Both the position numbers and the translations under genes were made by a program. Below the pieces are notes generated by a model. That model worked only from the letters and a program-made list of their open reading frames with translations. It did not search any database and was not told where the DNA came from. DNA of 64,000 bases from Geodermatophilus sp. TF02-6 (GTDB lineage Bacteria > Actinomycetota > Actinomycetes > Mycobacteriales > Geodermatophilaceae): assembly GCF_003319115.1 (NCBI RefSeq), contig NZ_QOHF01000003.1:62001-126000 (forward strand). Reading direction: 5' to 3'. The number at the start of each line of letters is the position of its first letter. The first letter of the stretch is position 1. Below, in pieces: positions 52,904-62,996 of this stretch.

Positions 52904-53886
52904 TCTGCACCCTCCGGGTAGAGACGGGCGATCGGGTCCCCGGCGTCGATCAGCTCGCGGGCGCGGTCGAGGTCGGCCGGCCCGGCGATCGCCAGGACCT
53001 CGACGGGTGCGTCCTTGCCCCCCCACTCGCGCTTGGCCAGCCCGGCCAGCGCACCGGCGGGCGGCAGCTCGATGGCGGCGGTGACGCCCAGCTCGCGCAT
53101 CGTGGCCAGGCAGGCGTCGAAACGCACCGGGCTGGTGACCTGGCTGACCAGCCGGGACAGGGCCTCGGCCCCGGAGGTCACCGCGGCGCCGTCGGCGTTG
53201 GAGAGCAGCAGCCGGCTGGGGTCGGCCGGGCGCAGCCCGCCGACGAGGCCCTCGAGCTCGGCACGGGCCGGGGCCATGTACTCGGTGTGGAAGGCGCCGG
53301 CCACCGACAGCGGCAGCACCCGCGCCTTGGCGGGGGGAGCGGCCTTCAGCTCGGCGAGCCCCTCCAGCGGACCGGCGACGACGAGCTGCCCGCCGCCGTT
53401 CACGTTGGCCGGGACCAGGCCGTGCTTCTCGAGCGTGGCGGCGACCTCGTCGGGGTCGCCGCCCATGACGGCGGCCATCCCGGTCGGGGTCCGCGCGCAG
53501 GCGGCGGCCATCGCCCGGCCGCGGACGGCGGTCAGCGCGATCGCCGCCTCGACGGAGAGCACCCCCGCGAGGGCGGCCGCGGTCAGCTCGCCGACGCTGT
53601 GCCCGGCGACGACGACGTCGCGGCCGGCCTGCGGCGGGTGTGCGACCGGGCCGGGCAGCCCGCCGAGCTCGCGGGCGACGAACAGGCTCATCGCGACCAC
53701 CAGCGGCTGGGTGACCGCGGTGTCCCTGATGGCCTCGGCGTCGCCGGTGGTGCCCAGCGCGAGCAGGTCGGCGTCGGCGATCGCGCCGGCCCAGCGGAAG
53801 AAGGGCTCGGCTCCCGGGAGCTCGAGCCAGTCGGTCAGCATCCCGGGCTTCTGCGCACCCTGTCCGGGGGCGAGGACGGCCAGCAC
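52900..53886 (-). CDS. fabD: Malonyl-CoA:ACP transacylase
   Basis: A 328-residue acyltransferase. Nucleophile Ser in VVAGHSVGELTA, oxyanion Gln in LAPGQGAQ, His in VAGAFHTEYM. GTG 53886 gives the family-typical start (VLAVLAPGQGAQKPG), though its ribosome site is close; GTG 53934 would add 16 residues unlike the family. First gene of the fab operon, 151 bp after the PucR-type regulator. Confidence 0.93.
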   Translation of the reverse strand: MLAVLAPGQGAQKPGMLTDWLELPGAEPFFRWAGAIADADLLALGTTGDAEAIRDTAVTQPLVVAMSLFVARELGGLPGPVAHPPQAGRDVVVAGHSVGELTAAALAGVLSVEAAIALTAVRGRAMAAACARTPTGMAAVMGGDPDEVAATLEKHGLVPANVNGGGQLVVAGPLEGLAELKAAPPAKARVLPLSVAGAFHTEYMAPARAELEGLVGGLRPADPSRLLLSNADGAAVTSGAEALSRLVSQVTSPVRFDACLATMRELGVTAAIELPPAGALAGLAKREWGGKDAPVEVLAIAGPADLDRARELIDAGDPIARLYPEGAE

Positions 53887-53953
53887 CTCTCCACCGTGCC
53901 AGGGTGGGAGCCCCCGTGTGGTGGCGGGCGGCACGAAAGCAGGCGGCCGCCTC

Positions 53954-53970
53954 TTGGAGGGTTCCTACAA
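53954..53970. promoter_or_regulatory. Putative FasR-type operator upstream of fabD
   Basis: Imperfect dyad TTGGAGGGTTCCTACAA, that is TTGnAGG-3-CCTnCAA read on the fab strand. It lies 68 bp before fabD in the gap after the PucR-like gene, where FasR is known to bind in Streptomyces coelicolor. The exact consensus was not checked. Confidence 0.5.
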
Positions 53971-54037
53971 CGGATCCGGGTTGGCCGGGCTGTCCTGCGA
54001 GTGGCCGTGGTGGGAACCACACTGTCCACGGAGGTCC

Positions 54038-55216
54038 TCAGTGCCAGAGCGAGCGCTCCGGGTCGAGGGCGGTGAGGGCCAGGGCGACCTGCAGCGTCCA
54101 GCTCCCGCGCGGGTCGGTCGCCGACATCCCGGTGAGCTCGGCGGCCCGCTTGAGCCGGTAGCGCACGGTGTTGGGGTGGACGAACAGCGCCCGCGCGCTG
54201 GCCTCCAGGTTGCCCCCGCCGGCGAGCACCGCGCGCACCGTCTCCAGCACCTCGCCGCCGGCCGTCTGCAGGGGCAGGGCGACCCGCTCGTGCAGCGTCG
54301 CCCGGGCGATCGGGTCGCCGTCGAGGGCGCGCTCGGCCAGCAGCGCGTCGGCCGCCACCGGCCGGGGGGCGCCCGGCCAGGCCCGGGCGGCGCGCAGGCC
54401 GGCGAGGGCGGCCGCCGCGGAGTCCCCGGCCCGGCCGAGTGAGTCGACCACCGGCCCCACCACCACCGGCCCGGGGGCGAACTCGTCGCTGAGCCGCTCG
54501 GCGACCGAGGCGAGGTCGTCCGCGCCGCCGAGGACGACGACCAGCTGGTCGGCGTGCACGCCGACGAGGACCTCGCTGCGCACCTGCCGGGCGGCCCGCC
54601 GGGTCGCGCCGTGCACGTCGCCGTCCCGCGGGGCCGCGCCGACGAGCACGGTGACCGGGCTCATCGCCGCCCAACCCAGCGCCGAGGCGCGGCCGGACAG
54701 CTCCTCGGAGCGCTCGCCGCGGACCAGGGCGTCGACGACGAGAGCCTCCAGCCGCGCGTCCCAGGCGCCGCGGCTCTCGGCGAAGCTGGCGTAGACGTGC
54801 GCGGTGGCGAAGGCGACCTCGCGGCTGAACTGCAGCACGGCCAGCCGCAGCGCGTCGGCGTCCCCGGGCTCGGCGACGGTGTCGACGAAGTCGTCCATGA
54901 CCTCCACGGTGACCTTGACCAGGTCGACGGTGTGCTTGAGCGGCACCACGCGGGCCAGCTCGCGAGGGGCGGCGCCGAAGACCTCCCCGGTCAGCCGCGG
55001 CGGCCGGGACGGGTTGCGGCACCACTCCACGAGCGAGGCGATACCGGCCTGCGCGACGAGCACGACCCAGGAGCGCTGGTCGGCGGGCATGGTGCGGAAC
55101 CAGGACAGCTCGTCGTCCATCCGGGCCACGGCGCGGGTGGCCAGGGACCCGGAGGCGCGTTCGAGCCGCCGGAGGGTCGCGGCGGACGGCGGGCGGGAGC
55201 TCACCCGGTCGGACAC
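54038..55216 (-). CDS. fasR: PucR-type transcriptional activator of fatty acid synthesis (FasR-like)
   Basis: A 392-residue regulator. N-terminal conserved region (WFRTMPADQRSWVVLVAQAGIASLVEWCRNP), a GGDEF-like middle domain (about 180-270), and a PucR C-terminal HTH (NLEASARALFVHPNTVRYRLKRAAELTG). In Streptomyces the orthologous position next to fabD holds FasR, an activator of the fab operon. GTG 55216. Same direction as fabD. Confidence 0.9.
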   Translation of the reverse strand: MSDRVSSRPPSAATLRRLERASGSLATRAVARMDDELSWFRTMPADQRSWVVLVAQAGIASLVEWCRNPSRPPRLTGEVFGAAPRELARVVPLKHTVDLVKVTVEVMDDFVDTVAEPGDADALRLAVLQFSREVAFATAHVYASFAESRGAWDARLEALVVDALVRGERSEELSGRASALGWAAMSPVTVLVGAAPRDGDVHGATRRAARQVRSEVLVGVHADQLVVVLGGADDLASVAERLSDEFAPGPVVVGPVVDSLGRAGDSAAAALAGLRAARAWPGAPRPVAADALLAERALDGDPIARATLHERVALPLQTAGGEVLETVRAVLAGGGNLEASARALFVHPNTVRYRLKRAAELTGMSATDPRGSWTLQVALALTALDPERSLWH

Positions 55217-55275
55217 GCTGCCAGCGTGTCACGGGACGCCGTGTCGTGGGATCCGATGTCGGGGACAGTGGGCCC

Positions 55276-55965
55276 GTGGACGTACTGCGATGGGACCGGG
55301 CTCGGACGGCGCGCCGGCGAGCGCTGGCCGCGGTCGGCGCCGGCGTGGCGGTGCTCGCCGTCCTGGGCGCCGGGGTGCTGGTCGGCTTCGGCCCGCAGGT
55401 CCGCCTGGACGACGCGGTCAGCCGCGTGCTCTACGCCGGCGACGACCGCTCCGCCCTGCGCGGGGCGGTGCTGGAGGTGCTCACCACACCGGGGGTCGCC
55501 TGGTTCCGGGTGCTGGTCTCCCTGCCGGTGCTGTTCTGGCTGGGCACGCGCCGGGCGTGGTGGACGGCGGGCTGGGTGGTGACCGCGAACGTGACCGTCG
55601 GCCCGCTGACCGAGCTGCTCAAGCAGGTCGTCGGCCGGGCCCGCCCGGCGTTCGAGAACGGCGGGGCCACCTACGCCGACCTGAGCTTCCCCAGCGGGCA
55701 CTCCTCGGGCATCGCCACGCTGGTCACCGTGGCCCTGGTACTGGCCTGGCCGCGGCTGTCCGCCCGGCAGCGCTGGCCCGCGGCCGCGCTCGGGGTGGGC
55801 CTGGTCGTCCTCGTGGGGCTGACCCGGATGTGGCTGGGCGTGCACTACCTCTCCGACGTCGTCGGCGGCTGGTCCCTGGGCGTGGCCTGGACGCTGGCGC
55901 TCGCGCTGGCCTTCGGCGCGCTGCCCGGCGGCCGCGCCGCCCTGCCGACCCGGGAGGCTCCGTGA
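55276..55965 (+). CDS. PAP2 superfamily membrane phosphatase
   Basis: A 229-residue membrane protein with about six spans. The three phosphatase motifs are intact: KQVVGRARP, PSGHS, and TRMWLGVHYLSD. Likely removes phosphate from a lipid such as undecaprenyl or phosphatidic acid pyro/monophosphate. GTG 55276 chosen over 55246 as it starts right before the first charged segment. Divergent from fasR (59 bp). It overlaps the cupin gene by 4 nt. Confidence 0.92.
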   Translation: MDVLRWDRARTARRRALAAVGAGVAVLAVLGAGVLVGFGPQVRLDDAVSRVLYAGDDRSALRGAVLEVLTTPGVAWFRVLVSLPVLFWLGTRRAWWTAGWVVTANVTVGPLTELLKQVVGRARPAFENGGATYADLSFPSGHSSGIATLVTVALVLAWPRLSARQRWPAAALGVGLVVLVGLTRMWLGVHYLSDVVGGWSLGVAWTLALALAFGALPGGRAALPTREAP

Positions 55966-56510
55966 CCGGGCTGGTGTCGAGCGTGCTGCTGGACCCGGAC
56001 GACGGCTCGCTCGGGCCGCTGCTGCGGCTGGCCGACGACCGGCTGCCGCCGGGCGCCGGCTACGGCCGGCACCGGCACCGCGCGGTCGACGTCGTCGCCG
56101 TGGTGCTCGCCGGGTCGCTGCGGCACGACGGCGGCCCGACGGCGGTCGTGCGGGCGGGGGACGTCGCCGTCCTGCGGGCCGGCACCGGCCTGGAGCACGA
56201 CGAGGTCGCCGGGGACGACGGCGTCCGCGTGCTGCAGACCTACCTGCGCAGCGCCCGGCCGGAGGTCGCCCCCGCCCACGACGTGCACCCGGCACCGCGC
56301 GGCTGGGTCGACCTCGACCGGCCCGACGCCCGGCTGTGGACGGCGCCGGTGGCCGCCGGGCGGCAGGTGACCGTGCCACCGGGGCTGCTCCTGCGCGCCG
56401 GCCCCGACGGGACCAGCGTCGAGCAGCAGGACGGCGGCTGCGTCCCCGGCCCGGCGACCGCGCTGGTGTGGCAGCTCGACACGGCCCGGCCGGCCTGGGC
56501 GTCGGCGTGA
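55962..56510 (+). CDS. Pirin/cupin-like protein
   Basis: A 182-residue protein with a pirin-type N-terminal cupin: DDRLPPGAGYGRHRHRAVDVVAVVLAGSLRH, with His residues suited to metal binding, then RAGDVAVLRAGTGLEHDEVA. Shorter than typical pirins (230-290), lacking much of the second domain. GTG overlaps the PAP2 stop. Function unknown; some pirins are quercetinases. Confidence 0.8.
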   Translation: MTGLVSSVLLDPDDGSLGPLLRLADDRLPPGAGYGRHRHRAVDVVAVVLAGSLRHDGGPTAVVRAGDVAVLRAGTGLEHDEVAGDDGVRVLQTYLRSARPEVAPAHDVHPAPRGWVDLDRPDARLWTAPVAAGRQVTVPPGLLLRAGPDGTSVEQQDGGCVPGPATALVWQLDTARPAWASA

Positions 56511-56565
56511 AGGACCCCGTCCTCCCCACCCTTCGCAAGCTCAGGATGGGACCCGAGACGGGGCC
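56509..56565 (+). repeat. Stop-linked hairpin repeat, copy B
   Basis: Overlaps the cupin stop codon. Outer stem CCCCGTC with GACGGGG, core TTCGCAAGCTCA. Followed 21 nt later by the M20 gene. Confidence 0.8.
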
Positions 56566-56586
56566 GACGTACAGGAGAGTGGGGGC

Positions 56587-57792
56587 ATGCCGACTCCCCC
56601 CGCCGACTTGCTCGAAGCCGCACGCGCCGACGCCGACCGGACCGTCGACCTGCGCCGGCGGCTGCACCGGCACCCGGAGATCGGGCTGCACCTGCCCCGC
56701 ACCCAGGCCGCCGTGCTCGACGAGCTCGCGGCGCTGCCGGTCGAGGTGACGGTCGGGCGGAGCACCACCTCGGCCGTCGGCGTGCTGCGCGGCGCCCGTC
56801 CCGGCCCCACCTACCTGCTGCGCGCCGACATGGACGCGCTGCCGGTGCAGGAGGACACCGGCCTGCCGTTCGCCTCCGAGGTGCCCGGCGCGATGCACGC
56901 CTGCGGCCACGACCTGCACGTGGCGATGCTGCTGGGCGCCGCCCGGCTGCTGGCCGAGCGCCGCGACGAGCTGGCCGGGCAGGTCGTGCTCATGCTGCAG
57001 CCGGGCGAGGAGGGCTTCCACGGCGCACGGGCCATGCTCGAGGAGGGGCTGCTCGACGTCGTCCCCGGCGCGCCGGTGTCCGGGGCGTTCGCGCTGCACG
57101 TGTTCGCCGACCAGCCCGGCGGCGTGGTGAGCGTGCGGCCGGGGCCGATGATGGCCGCCGCCGACCATTGGCTGGTCACCGTCCGCGGCCGCGGCGGGCA
57201 CGCCTCGATGCCGCACGCCGCGGCCGACCCGGTGCCGGTGGCCGCGGAGATCGTGCTGGCGCTGCAGTCCGCGGTGACCCGCCGGGTGCCGGTGTTCGAC
57301 CCGGCGGTGGTGACCGTGGCGCACCTCGCGGCCGGGTCCACGAACAACGTCATCCCCGACACGGCGTTCCTCGAGGGCACGATCCGCACCCTCTCGGCGT
57401 CCCGGCGGGTCGACGTCGTCGCGGCGGTGCGCCGGGTGGCCACCCACGTCGCCGCGGCGCACGACCTGGCGGTGGACTTCGAGCACCGGGAGGGCTACCC
57501 GGTGACGGTCAACGACGCCGCCGCGGCCGAGCGGGTGCGAGCGGTGGCCGGGGCGCTGCTCGGCGCCGAGCGCAGCGTGGCCGCCGGCGAGCCGCTCATG
57601 GGCGCCGAGGACTTCGCCTACGTGCTGGCCCGGGTGCCCGGCGCGATCGCCTTCCTCGGCGCCTGCCCGCCGGGGCAGGACCCGCAGGCCGCGGCGGCGA
57701 ACCACTCCAACCGGGTCGTCTTCGACGAGGCGGTGCTCCCGACCGGCGCCGCGCTGCACGCCGCGATGGCGCTGGCGGCGCTGGCCACCTGA
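56587..57792 (+). CDS. M20 family metal-dependent amidohydrolase (hippurate hydrolase-like)
   Basis: A 401-residue amidohydrolase. Metal ligands: Cys/His in HACGHDLHVAM, Glu in QPGEEGFHGA, His in ALHVF and a C-terminal His in ANHSNRVVFDE. The dimerisation domain is about residues 185-300 (GRGGHASMPHAAADPV). It hydrolyses N-acyl amino acids or aromatic amides in the family. ATG 56587 after AGGAGAG. Ends 13 bp from the convergent multicopper oxidase. Confidence 0.92.
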   Translation: MPTPPADLLEAARADADRTVDLRRRLHRHPEIGLHLPRTQAAVLDELAALPVEVTVGRSTTSAVGVLRGARPGPTYLLRADMDALPVQEDTGLPFASEVPGAMHACGHDLHVAMLLGAARLLAERRDELAGQVVLMLQPGEEGFHGARAMLEEGLLDVVPGAPVSGAFALHVFADQPGGVVSVRPGPMMAAADHWLVTVRGRGGHASMPHAAADPVPVAAEIVLALQSAVTRRVPVFDPAVVTVAHLAAGSTNNVIPDTAFLEGTIRTLSASRRVDVVAAVRRVATHVAAAHDLAVDFEHREGYPVTVNDAAAAERVRAVAGALLGAERSVAAGEPLMGAEDFAYVLARVPGAIAFLGACPPGQDPQAAAANHSNRVVFDEAVLPTGAALHAAMALAALAT

Positions 57793-57805
57793 CCTGCTGC
57801 ACCAC

Positions 57806-59539
57806 CTACTGCACCAGGTAGCGCTGCATCATGTCGTGGTCCTCGTGCTCGAGGATGTGGCAGTGCCAGACGTACTCCCCGCGGTACGTGCTGCCCATGG
57901 CCAGCGGGGCGCCGCCGGCGGCGCCGGCCCCGAAGGGCACCAGGATGCGGGTCACCTCACCGGGCAGCGCCACCACGGTGTCCTTCCAGCCCCGCTCGTT
58001 CGCCGCCGGCTGCCGGGGCTGGCCCTGCAGGTACGGCGTGACCGGGGGCGGCGGGTAGGGGCCGGTGCCGGCCACCAGCCTCCCCTGGCCGTAGGTCGCC
58101 GTCCCGTAGCCGCGCACGTCGACCGCCTGCCGGTCGAGCACCTGGAACTGGACGTAGTGCAGGTGGATGGGGTGGGCGTCCCCGGTCGCGTTGACCAGCT
58201 CCCACTGCTCGAGGCTGTCGGCGGCCACCGGCGTCGTCGTGTAGTCGTCCGACGCGAAGTACCGGTTGTTCAGCAGCGGCATCGACCTGCCCTGCGCGTC
58301 CGGCGCCTCCACCAGGGTCATCGTCCGCGTGGCCGCCACCGGCCGCCCGGCGAGCCGGGTGACCGGGGTCGCGCGCAGGCTCGCGGGCAGGGGCGGCGCC
58401 GAGCCGGTGGCCGTGCCGACGGTGAACTGCATGATCTCGGGCAGCGCCGGCCCGTCCCCGCCGAACGGGTAGGGGGCCGGGGCGTCGTTGCCCAGGACGA
58501 CGGTGGTGCCGGGGGCCAGCTCGGTGAAGTCCACGACCAGGTCGGCGCGCTCGCCGGGGGCGATCAGGACGACGTCGGTCTGCACCGGGGCGTCGAGCAG
58601 GCCGCCGTCGCTGCCGATCTGCCAGAACGGGAGTGCGCTGCCGGCCCGCAGGAAGCGCAGCCGGTAGAAGCGGCTGTTGGAGGCGTTGACGACGCGGAAG
58701 CGGTACCGGCTCCGGTCGACGGTCGTCGTGGGCCACGCCTTGCCGTTGACCGTCGCCACGTCGCCGAAGGACATCGGCACCCAGCCGGTCGGGTAGACGA
58801 GGGTGCCGTCCGCCGCGAAGGACCGGTCCTGGATCAGCAGGGGCACCTCGTACGGCCCGCCGGGCAGCCGGGAGCCGTCGCCCGGGTCGTCGTCGTCCCG
58901 GAGCAGGTAGACCCCGGCGAGGCCGGCGTAGAGGTTGAGCCGGTTGGTCTGCATCGTGTGGTCGTGGTACCAGAGCCCGGCCGAGGCCTGTGCGTTGTCG
59001 TAGTGGTAGAGGGTCGAACCCCCGGGGCGGATGAAGTCCATCGGGCCGCCGTCGTACTGCGGCGCGGTGGTGCCGCCGTGCCGGTGCAGGACCGAGCGCG
59101 GAGCGGTCCGGTCCTGGGTGGCCGTGCCGTCGAGCATCCCGTCGTCGATGGCCTCCTGGACCAGCGTCGGGTCGACGGCGGCGGCCAGCGGGTGCGCCCC
59201 GAGCGCGTTGACCAGGGTGAGGTCGAAGGGGACGCCCCGCCGCGCCACGACGACCGGGCCGAGGTAGGTCTGGCCTCCCTGGGCGCCCTGGTAGGCGAAG
59301 GTCGGCGTGGCCGGCAGGTCGGCGGAGAAGCTGTGTCGGGCGTTGACCATGCGCAGCGTCCCGGACCCGCCGCCGGTCGCGTCGAGGACGCCGAGGTCGG
59401 CCGTCGTCGGCAGCAGCTCGGTGAACTTGCCCGGCACGGCCGCGGACACCGGGCGGAGCGGCGCGGTGGCCACCGGGAGGGCGAGCGCGGCGGCCGACGC
59501 CGCGCCGACCTGGAACAGCTGTCTGCGGGTCAGGTGCAC
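57806..59539 (-). CDS. Tat-exported multicopper oxidase (CotA laccase-like)
   Basis: A 577-residue oxidase. Twin-arginine signal HLTRRQLFQVGAASAAALAL; copper motifs LHRHGGTTAP, WYHDHTMQ, HPIHLHYVQFQ and WHCHILEHEDHDMMQ, the full set for type 1, 2 and 3 copper with an axial Met. The layout is like CotA/bilirubin oxidases. GTG 59539 follows GGGGGA; the frame is open further but the Tat start fits. Could oxidise phenols, metals or lignin fragments outside the membrane; its link to the lignin-acid genes 25 kb away is speculative. Confidence 0.92.
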   Translation of the reverse strand: MHLTRRQLFQVGAASAAALALPVATAPLRPVSAAVPGKFTELLPTTADLGVLDATGGGSGTLRMVNARHSFSADLPATPTFAYQGAQGGQTYLGPVVVARRGVPFDLTLVNALGAHPLAAAVDPTLVQEAIDDGMLDGTATQDRTAPRSVLHRHGGTTAPQYDGGPMDFIRPGGSTLYHYDNAQASAGLWYHDHTMQTNRLNLYAGLAGVYLLRDDDDPGDGSRLPGGPYEVPLLIQDRSFAADGTLVYPTGWVPMSFGDVATVNGKAWPTTTVDRSRYRFRVVNASNSRFYRLRFLRAGSALPFWQIGSDGGLLDAPVQTDVVLIAPGERADLVVDFTELAPGTTVVLGNDAPAPYPFGGDGPALPEIMQFTVGTATGSAPPLPASLRATPVTRLAGRPVAATRTMTLVEAPDAQGRSMPLLNNRYFASDDYTTTPVAADSLEQWELVNATGDAHPIHLHYVQFQVLDRQAVDVRGYGTATYGQGRLVAGTGPYPPPPVTPYLQGQPRQPAANERGWKDTVVALPGEVTRILVPFGAGAAGGAPLAMGSTYRGEYVWHCHILEHEDHDMMQRYLVQ

Positions 59540-59693
59540 AGGTGTGATCCCCCGTCTCTCAGCGTGCTGGGCCCCGGGGAGCCTCTGGACGCAAGGGGGG
59601 GTGTCCGACGGGGTCGGACGTGATGGCGTCCGGTGCCTTCGGGCTCTTGCCGGCCGCGCCGTCGTGTGCTGCGCCGTTCGCCCTCGGGCCCGG

Positions 59694-59739
59694 GACGGCC
59701 GTGGGGGCCGGGTCGGGTGACCCGGCCCCCACGGCCGTC
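59694..59739 (-). terminator. Perfect 21 bp hairpin downstream of aceE
   Basis: Arms 59694-59714 and 59719-59739, loop GGGT. It lies 60 bp after the aceE stop and before the multicopper oxidase start, so it probably separates the two transcripts on the minus strand. Confidence 0.8.
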
Positions 59740-59762
59740 GTGCCCGTTCCCGCCTGCCGGCC

Positions 59763-59797
59763 GGCCCCGCTCCGAGCCTGCGAGGGGAAGGGGGGCC
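59763..59797 (-). repeat. Stop-linked hairpin repeat, copy E (short)
   Basis: On the minus strand it begins at the aceE stop (TGAAGGCCCCCC) and keeps the core CTCGCAGGCTCGG and closing GGGGCC. Shorter than the others by about 20 bases in the 3' arm. Confidence 0.7.
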
Positions 59798-59798
59798 T

Positions 59799-62609
59799 TC
59801 ACGCCTCGGGCTGCTGCTCCGGGGTGGTGGTGGTGTCCTCCGGCGCGGCCTGCACGTCGCGCACGCGGTACTTCTCCACCGCCTGGCGGACGACGTCGGT
59901 GTCGACCTCGCCGCGCTTGGCCAGCTCGCCCAGCGCGCGGACGACGATCGACTCGGCGTCGACGTGGAAGTACCGCCGCAGCGCCGGGCGGGTGTCGGAC
60001 AGGCCGAACCCGTCGGTGCCCAGCGTCGCCATGCCGCCGGGGACGTAGGGCGCGATGAGGTCGGGGACCGCCCGCACCCAGTCCGACACCGCGACCACCG
60101 GGCCGGCCGCGTCCTGCAGCTGCTGCGTGACGTAGGGGACGCGCACCTCCTCACCCGGGTGCAGCATGTTCCACTCGTCGGCCGCCTCGGCCTGCCGGCG
60201 CAGCTCGGTCCACGACGTCACCGACCACACGTCGGCCGACACGCCCCAGTCCTGCGCGAGCAGCTCCTGCGCCCGCAGCGCCCACGGCACCGCGACCCCG
60301 GAGGCGAGCAGCTGCGCCCTGGGGCCCTCGAGCTGCGGGCCCTCGGCGTAGCGGTACATGCCCGCGAGCAGACCCTGGACGTCGACCCCCTCCGGCTCGG
60401 CCGGCTGGTGGTAGGGCTCGTTGAAGACCGTCAGGTAGTACATGACGTCGGCGCTGCGGGAGCCACCCAGCGGGGCGCCGGGGTCGTCGCCGTACATGCG
60501 GCGCAGGGCGTCCTTGGTGATGTGGCCGACCTCGAAGGAGAACGCCGGGTCGTAGCTGACGACGGCGGGGTTGGTGTAGGCCAGCAGCAGCGAGTGCCCG
60601 TCCTCGTGCTGCAGCCCCTCGCCGTTGAGCGTCGTCCGCCCGGCCGTGGCGCCCAGCAGGAAGCCGCGGGTCATCTGGTCGGCGGCGGCCCAGAAGGCGT
60701 CGCCGGTCCGCTGGAACCCGAACATCGAGTAGAAGATGTAGATGGGGATCATCGGCTCGCCGTGCGTGGCGTACGAGGTGCCGACGGCGGTGAACGACGC
60801 CGCGGAGCCGGCCTCGCTGATCCCCTCGTGCAGGATCACCCCCTGCTCGGACTCCTTGTAGGCGAGCATCAGCTCGCGGTCGACCGACGTGTACCGCTGC
60901 CCGTGCGGGGAGTAGATCTTCTGCGTCGGGAACAGCGAGTCCATGCCGAAGGTGCGGGCCTCGTCGGGAATGACCGGCACGAAGCGCGGGCCGAGCTCCT
61001 TGTCCTTGATCAGCTCCTTGAGCAGGCGGACGAACGCCATCGTCGTGGCTACCTCCTGCTTGCCCGAGCCGCGGCGCAGGACGTCGAACGCCTTGTCCTC
61101 CGGGGCCTTGAGCGCCTTGAACTCCGCCCGCCGGCGCGGCACCGACCCGCCCAGGGTCCGGCGCCGCTCGAGCATGTACTGCATCTCGTCGGAGTCCGGG
61201 TCCGGCTTGTAGTAGGGCGGCAGCGTCTTGTCCAGCCCCTCGTCGGGGATCGGCAGGTAGAGCCGGTCGCGGAAGCCGGCGAGGTCCTCGGCGGTCAGCT
61301 TCTTCATCTGGTGGGTCGAGTTGCGGCCCTCGAAGTGGCTGCCCAGCGTCCAGCCCTTGATGGTCTTGGCGAGGATGACCGTCGGCTGGCCCCGGTGCTC
61401 CACCGCCGCCTTGTAGGCCGCGTAGAGCTTGCGGTAGTCGTGCCCGCCGCGGGAGAGCGCCCAGATCTCCTCGTCGGACATGTTCTCGACCATCCTGCGG
61501 GTGCGCGGGTCGCGCCCGAAGAAGTGCTCGCGGACGAAGGCGCCGTCCTCGGCCTTGTAGGTCTGGTAGTCGCCGTCCGGGGTCTGGTTCATCAGGTTGA
61601 CCAGCGCGCCGTCGCGGTCGGCCGCCAGCAGCGGGTCCCACTCCCGGCCCCAGATCACCTTGATCACGTTCCAGCCGGCGCCGCGGAAGATGGACTCCAG
61701 CTCCTGGATGATCTTGCCGTTGCCGCGGACCGGCCCGTCGAGGCGCTGCAGGTTGCAGTTGACGACGAAGGTGAGGTTGTCCAGCTCCTCGCGGGCGGCC
61801 AGGTTGATCAGGCCGAGCGACTCCGGCTCGTCCATCTCGCCGTCGCCCAGGAACGCCCACACGTGCTGGTCGGAGGTGTCCTTGATGCCCCGGTGGTGCA
61901 GGTAGCGGTTGAACCGCGCCTGGTAGATGGCGTTGATGGGCCCGAGACCCATGGAGACGCTGGGGAACTCCCAGAAGTCCGGCATGAGCCGCGGGTGCGG
62001 GTAGGACGGCAGCCCGCCCCCGGGGTGGCTGACCTCCTGGCGGAAGCCGTCCATCTGCTGCTCGGACAGCCGGCCCTCGAGGAAGGCGCGGGCGTAGATG
62101 CCGGGGGAGGCGTGGCCCTGGAACCAGATCTGGTCGCCGCCGCCGGGGTGGTCCTTGCCGCGGAAGAAGTGGTTGAAGCCGACCTCGTAGAGGGACGCCG
62201 AGGAGGCGTAGGAGGAGATGTGGCCGCCGACGGCGATCCCGGGCCGCTGGGCGCGGTGCACCATGATCGCCGCGTTCCACCGGATGTAGGCCCGGATGCG
62301 CCGCTCGACGTGCTCGTCGCCGGGGAACCACGGCTCCCGCTCCGGCGGGATGGTGTTGATGTAGTCGGTGCTGCGCAGGGAGGGGACGCCCACCTGCTGC
62401 TCACGGCTGCGTTCGAGCATCCTGAGCATCAGGTACCGCGCCCGGCCCCGGCCGGCGTGCTCGACGACGGCATCGAGGGACTCGACCCACTCGGAGGTCT
62501 CGTCGGGATCGGTGTCCACCAGTTGGCTGGGCAGGCCGTCGGTGATGACCGCCCGGGCCGTGGTCGTGTCGCGGGCGGGGTCGCCGTCCGGCTGCTGCGG
62601 TGCGCTCAT
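59799..62609 (-). CDS. aceE: Pyruvate dehydrogenase E1 component, homodimeric
   Basis: A 936-residue TPP enzyme. The TPP motif starts at [10 protein letters not shown] and ends with [20 protein letters not shown]. Other family blocks are [41 protein letters not shown] and GLQHEDGHS. It decarboxylates pyruvate and reduces lipoyl groups of E2. ATG 62609. Actinobacteria typically keep aceE near ahpE, DUF3052 and the fab cluster, as here. Confidence 0.97.
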   Translation of the reverse strand: MSAPQQPDGDPARDTTTARAVITDGLPSQLVDTDPDETSEWVESLDAVVEHAGRGRARYLMLRMLERSREQQVGVPSLRSTDYINTIPPEREPWFPGDEHVERRIRAYIRWNAAIMVHRAQRPGIAVGGHISSYASSASLYEVGFNHFFRGKDHPGGGDQIWFQGHASPGIYARAFLEGRLSEQQMDGFRQEVSHPGGGLPSYPHPRLMPDFWEFPSVSMGLGPINAIYQARFNRYLHHRGIKDTSDQHVWAFLGDGEMDEPESLGLINLAAREELDNLTFVVNCNLQRLDGPVRGNGKIIQELESIFRGAGWNVIKVIWGREWDPLLAADRDGALVNLMNQTPDGDYQTYKAEDGAFVREHFFGRDPRTRRMVENMSDEEIWALSRGGHDYRKLYAAYKAAVEHRGQPTVILAKTIKGWTLGSHFEGRNSTHQMKKLTAEDLAGFRDRLYLPIPDEGLDKTLPPYYKPDPDSDEMQYMLERRRTLGGSVPRRRAEFKALKAPEDKAFDVLRRGSGKQEVATTMAFVRLLKELIKDKELGPRFVPVIPDEARTFGMDSLFPTQKIYSPHGQRYTSVDRELMLAYKESEQGVILHEGISEAGSAASFTAVGTSYATHGEPMIPIYIFYSMFGFQRTGDAFWAAADQMTRGFLLGATAGRTTLNGEGLQHEDGHSLLLAYTNPAVVSYDPAFSFEVGHITKDALRRMYGDDPGAPLGGSRSADVMYYLTVFNEPYHQPAEPEGVDVQGLLAGMYRYAEGPQLEGPRAQLLASGVAVPWALRAQELLAQDWGVSADVWSVTSWTELRRQAEAADEWNMLHPGEEVRVPYVTQQLQDAAGPVVAVSDWVRAVPDLIAPYVPGGMATLGTDGFGLSDTRPALRRYFHVDAESIVVRALGELAKRGEVDTDVVRQAVEKYRVRDVQAAPEDTTTTPEQQPEA

Positions 62610-62996
62610 GGGCACATCGTCCCCCGCAGGTCGGGCCCGAGTCACGCGTCGGTCTCCGGGAGGGGACGAAGGTCCGTGCGCAGGGCGTCCTGCGACCGGT
62701 TGCGCACGATCGGGCATGGCCTACGCTTCCCGCCAACGCCGACCGGGGACGCCGGTCGGAGGCCGGTGCTCGAGATCCTGGGAGCACCCGGGGCGGGACG
62801 ACGGTGTGGACGGAAGGGGTGACATGACCGGGCTGCGGGGGGAGGCTCCCGCTGGTCGTGTCCGGTTCGGTCGCCGTCCGCTGCCCTCCGGTCACGGATC
62901 GCACGCGCCCGCCCGTCCGAGCCCTTCCACCCACCGCGCAACGGGCACGATCGTGCCGACCGGTCAGCATCGCCAACGCATGGAGGAACAGCAGGG
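62610..62996. other. 387 bp divergent region between aceE and DUF3052 genes
   Basis: Plus-strand promoter-like pair TTGCGC (62700-62705), 16 bp, TACGCT (62722-62727). No gene is supported in the gap. Confidence 0.5.

Noticed and set aside
59964-62822. Plus-strand open frame of 952 codons opposite aceE
   Set aside because: Antisense shadow created by codon bias; AceE on the other strand is unmistakable.
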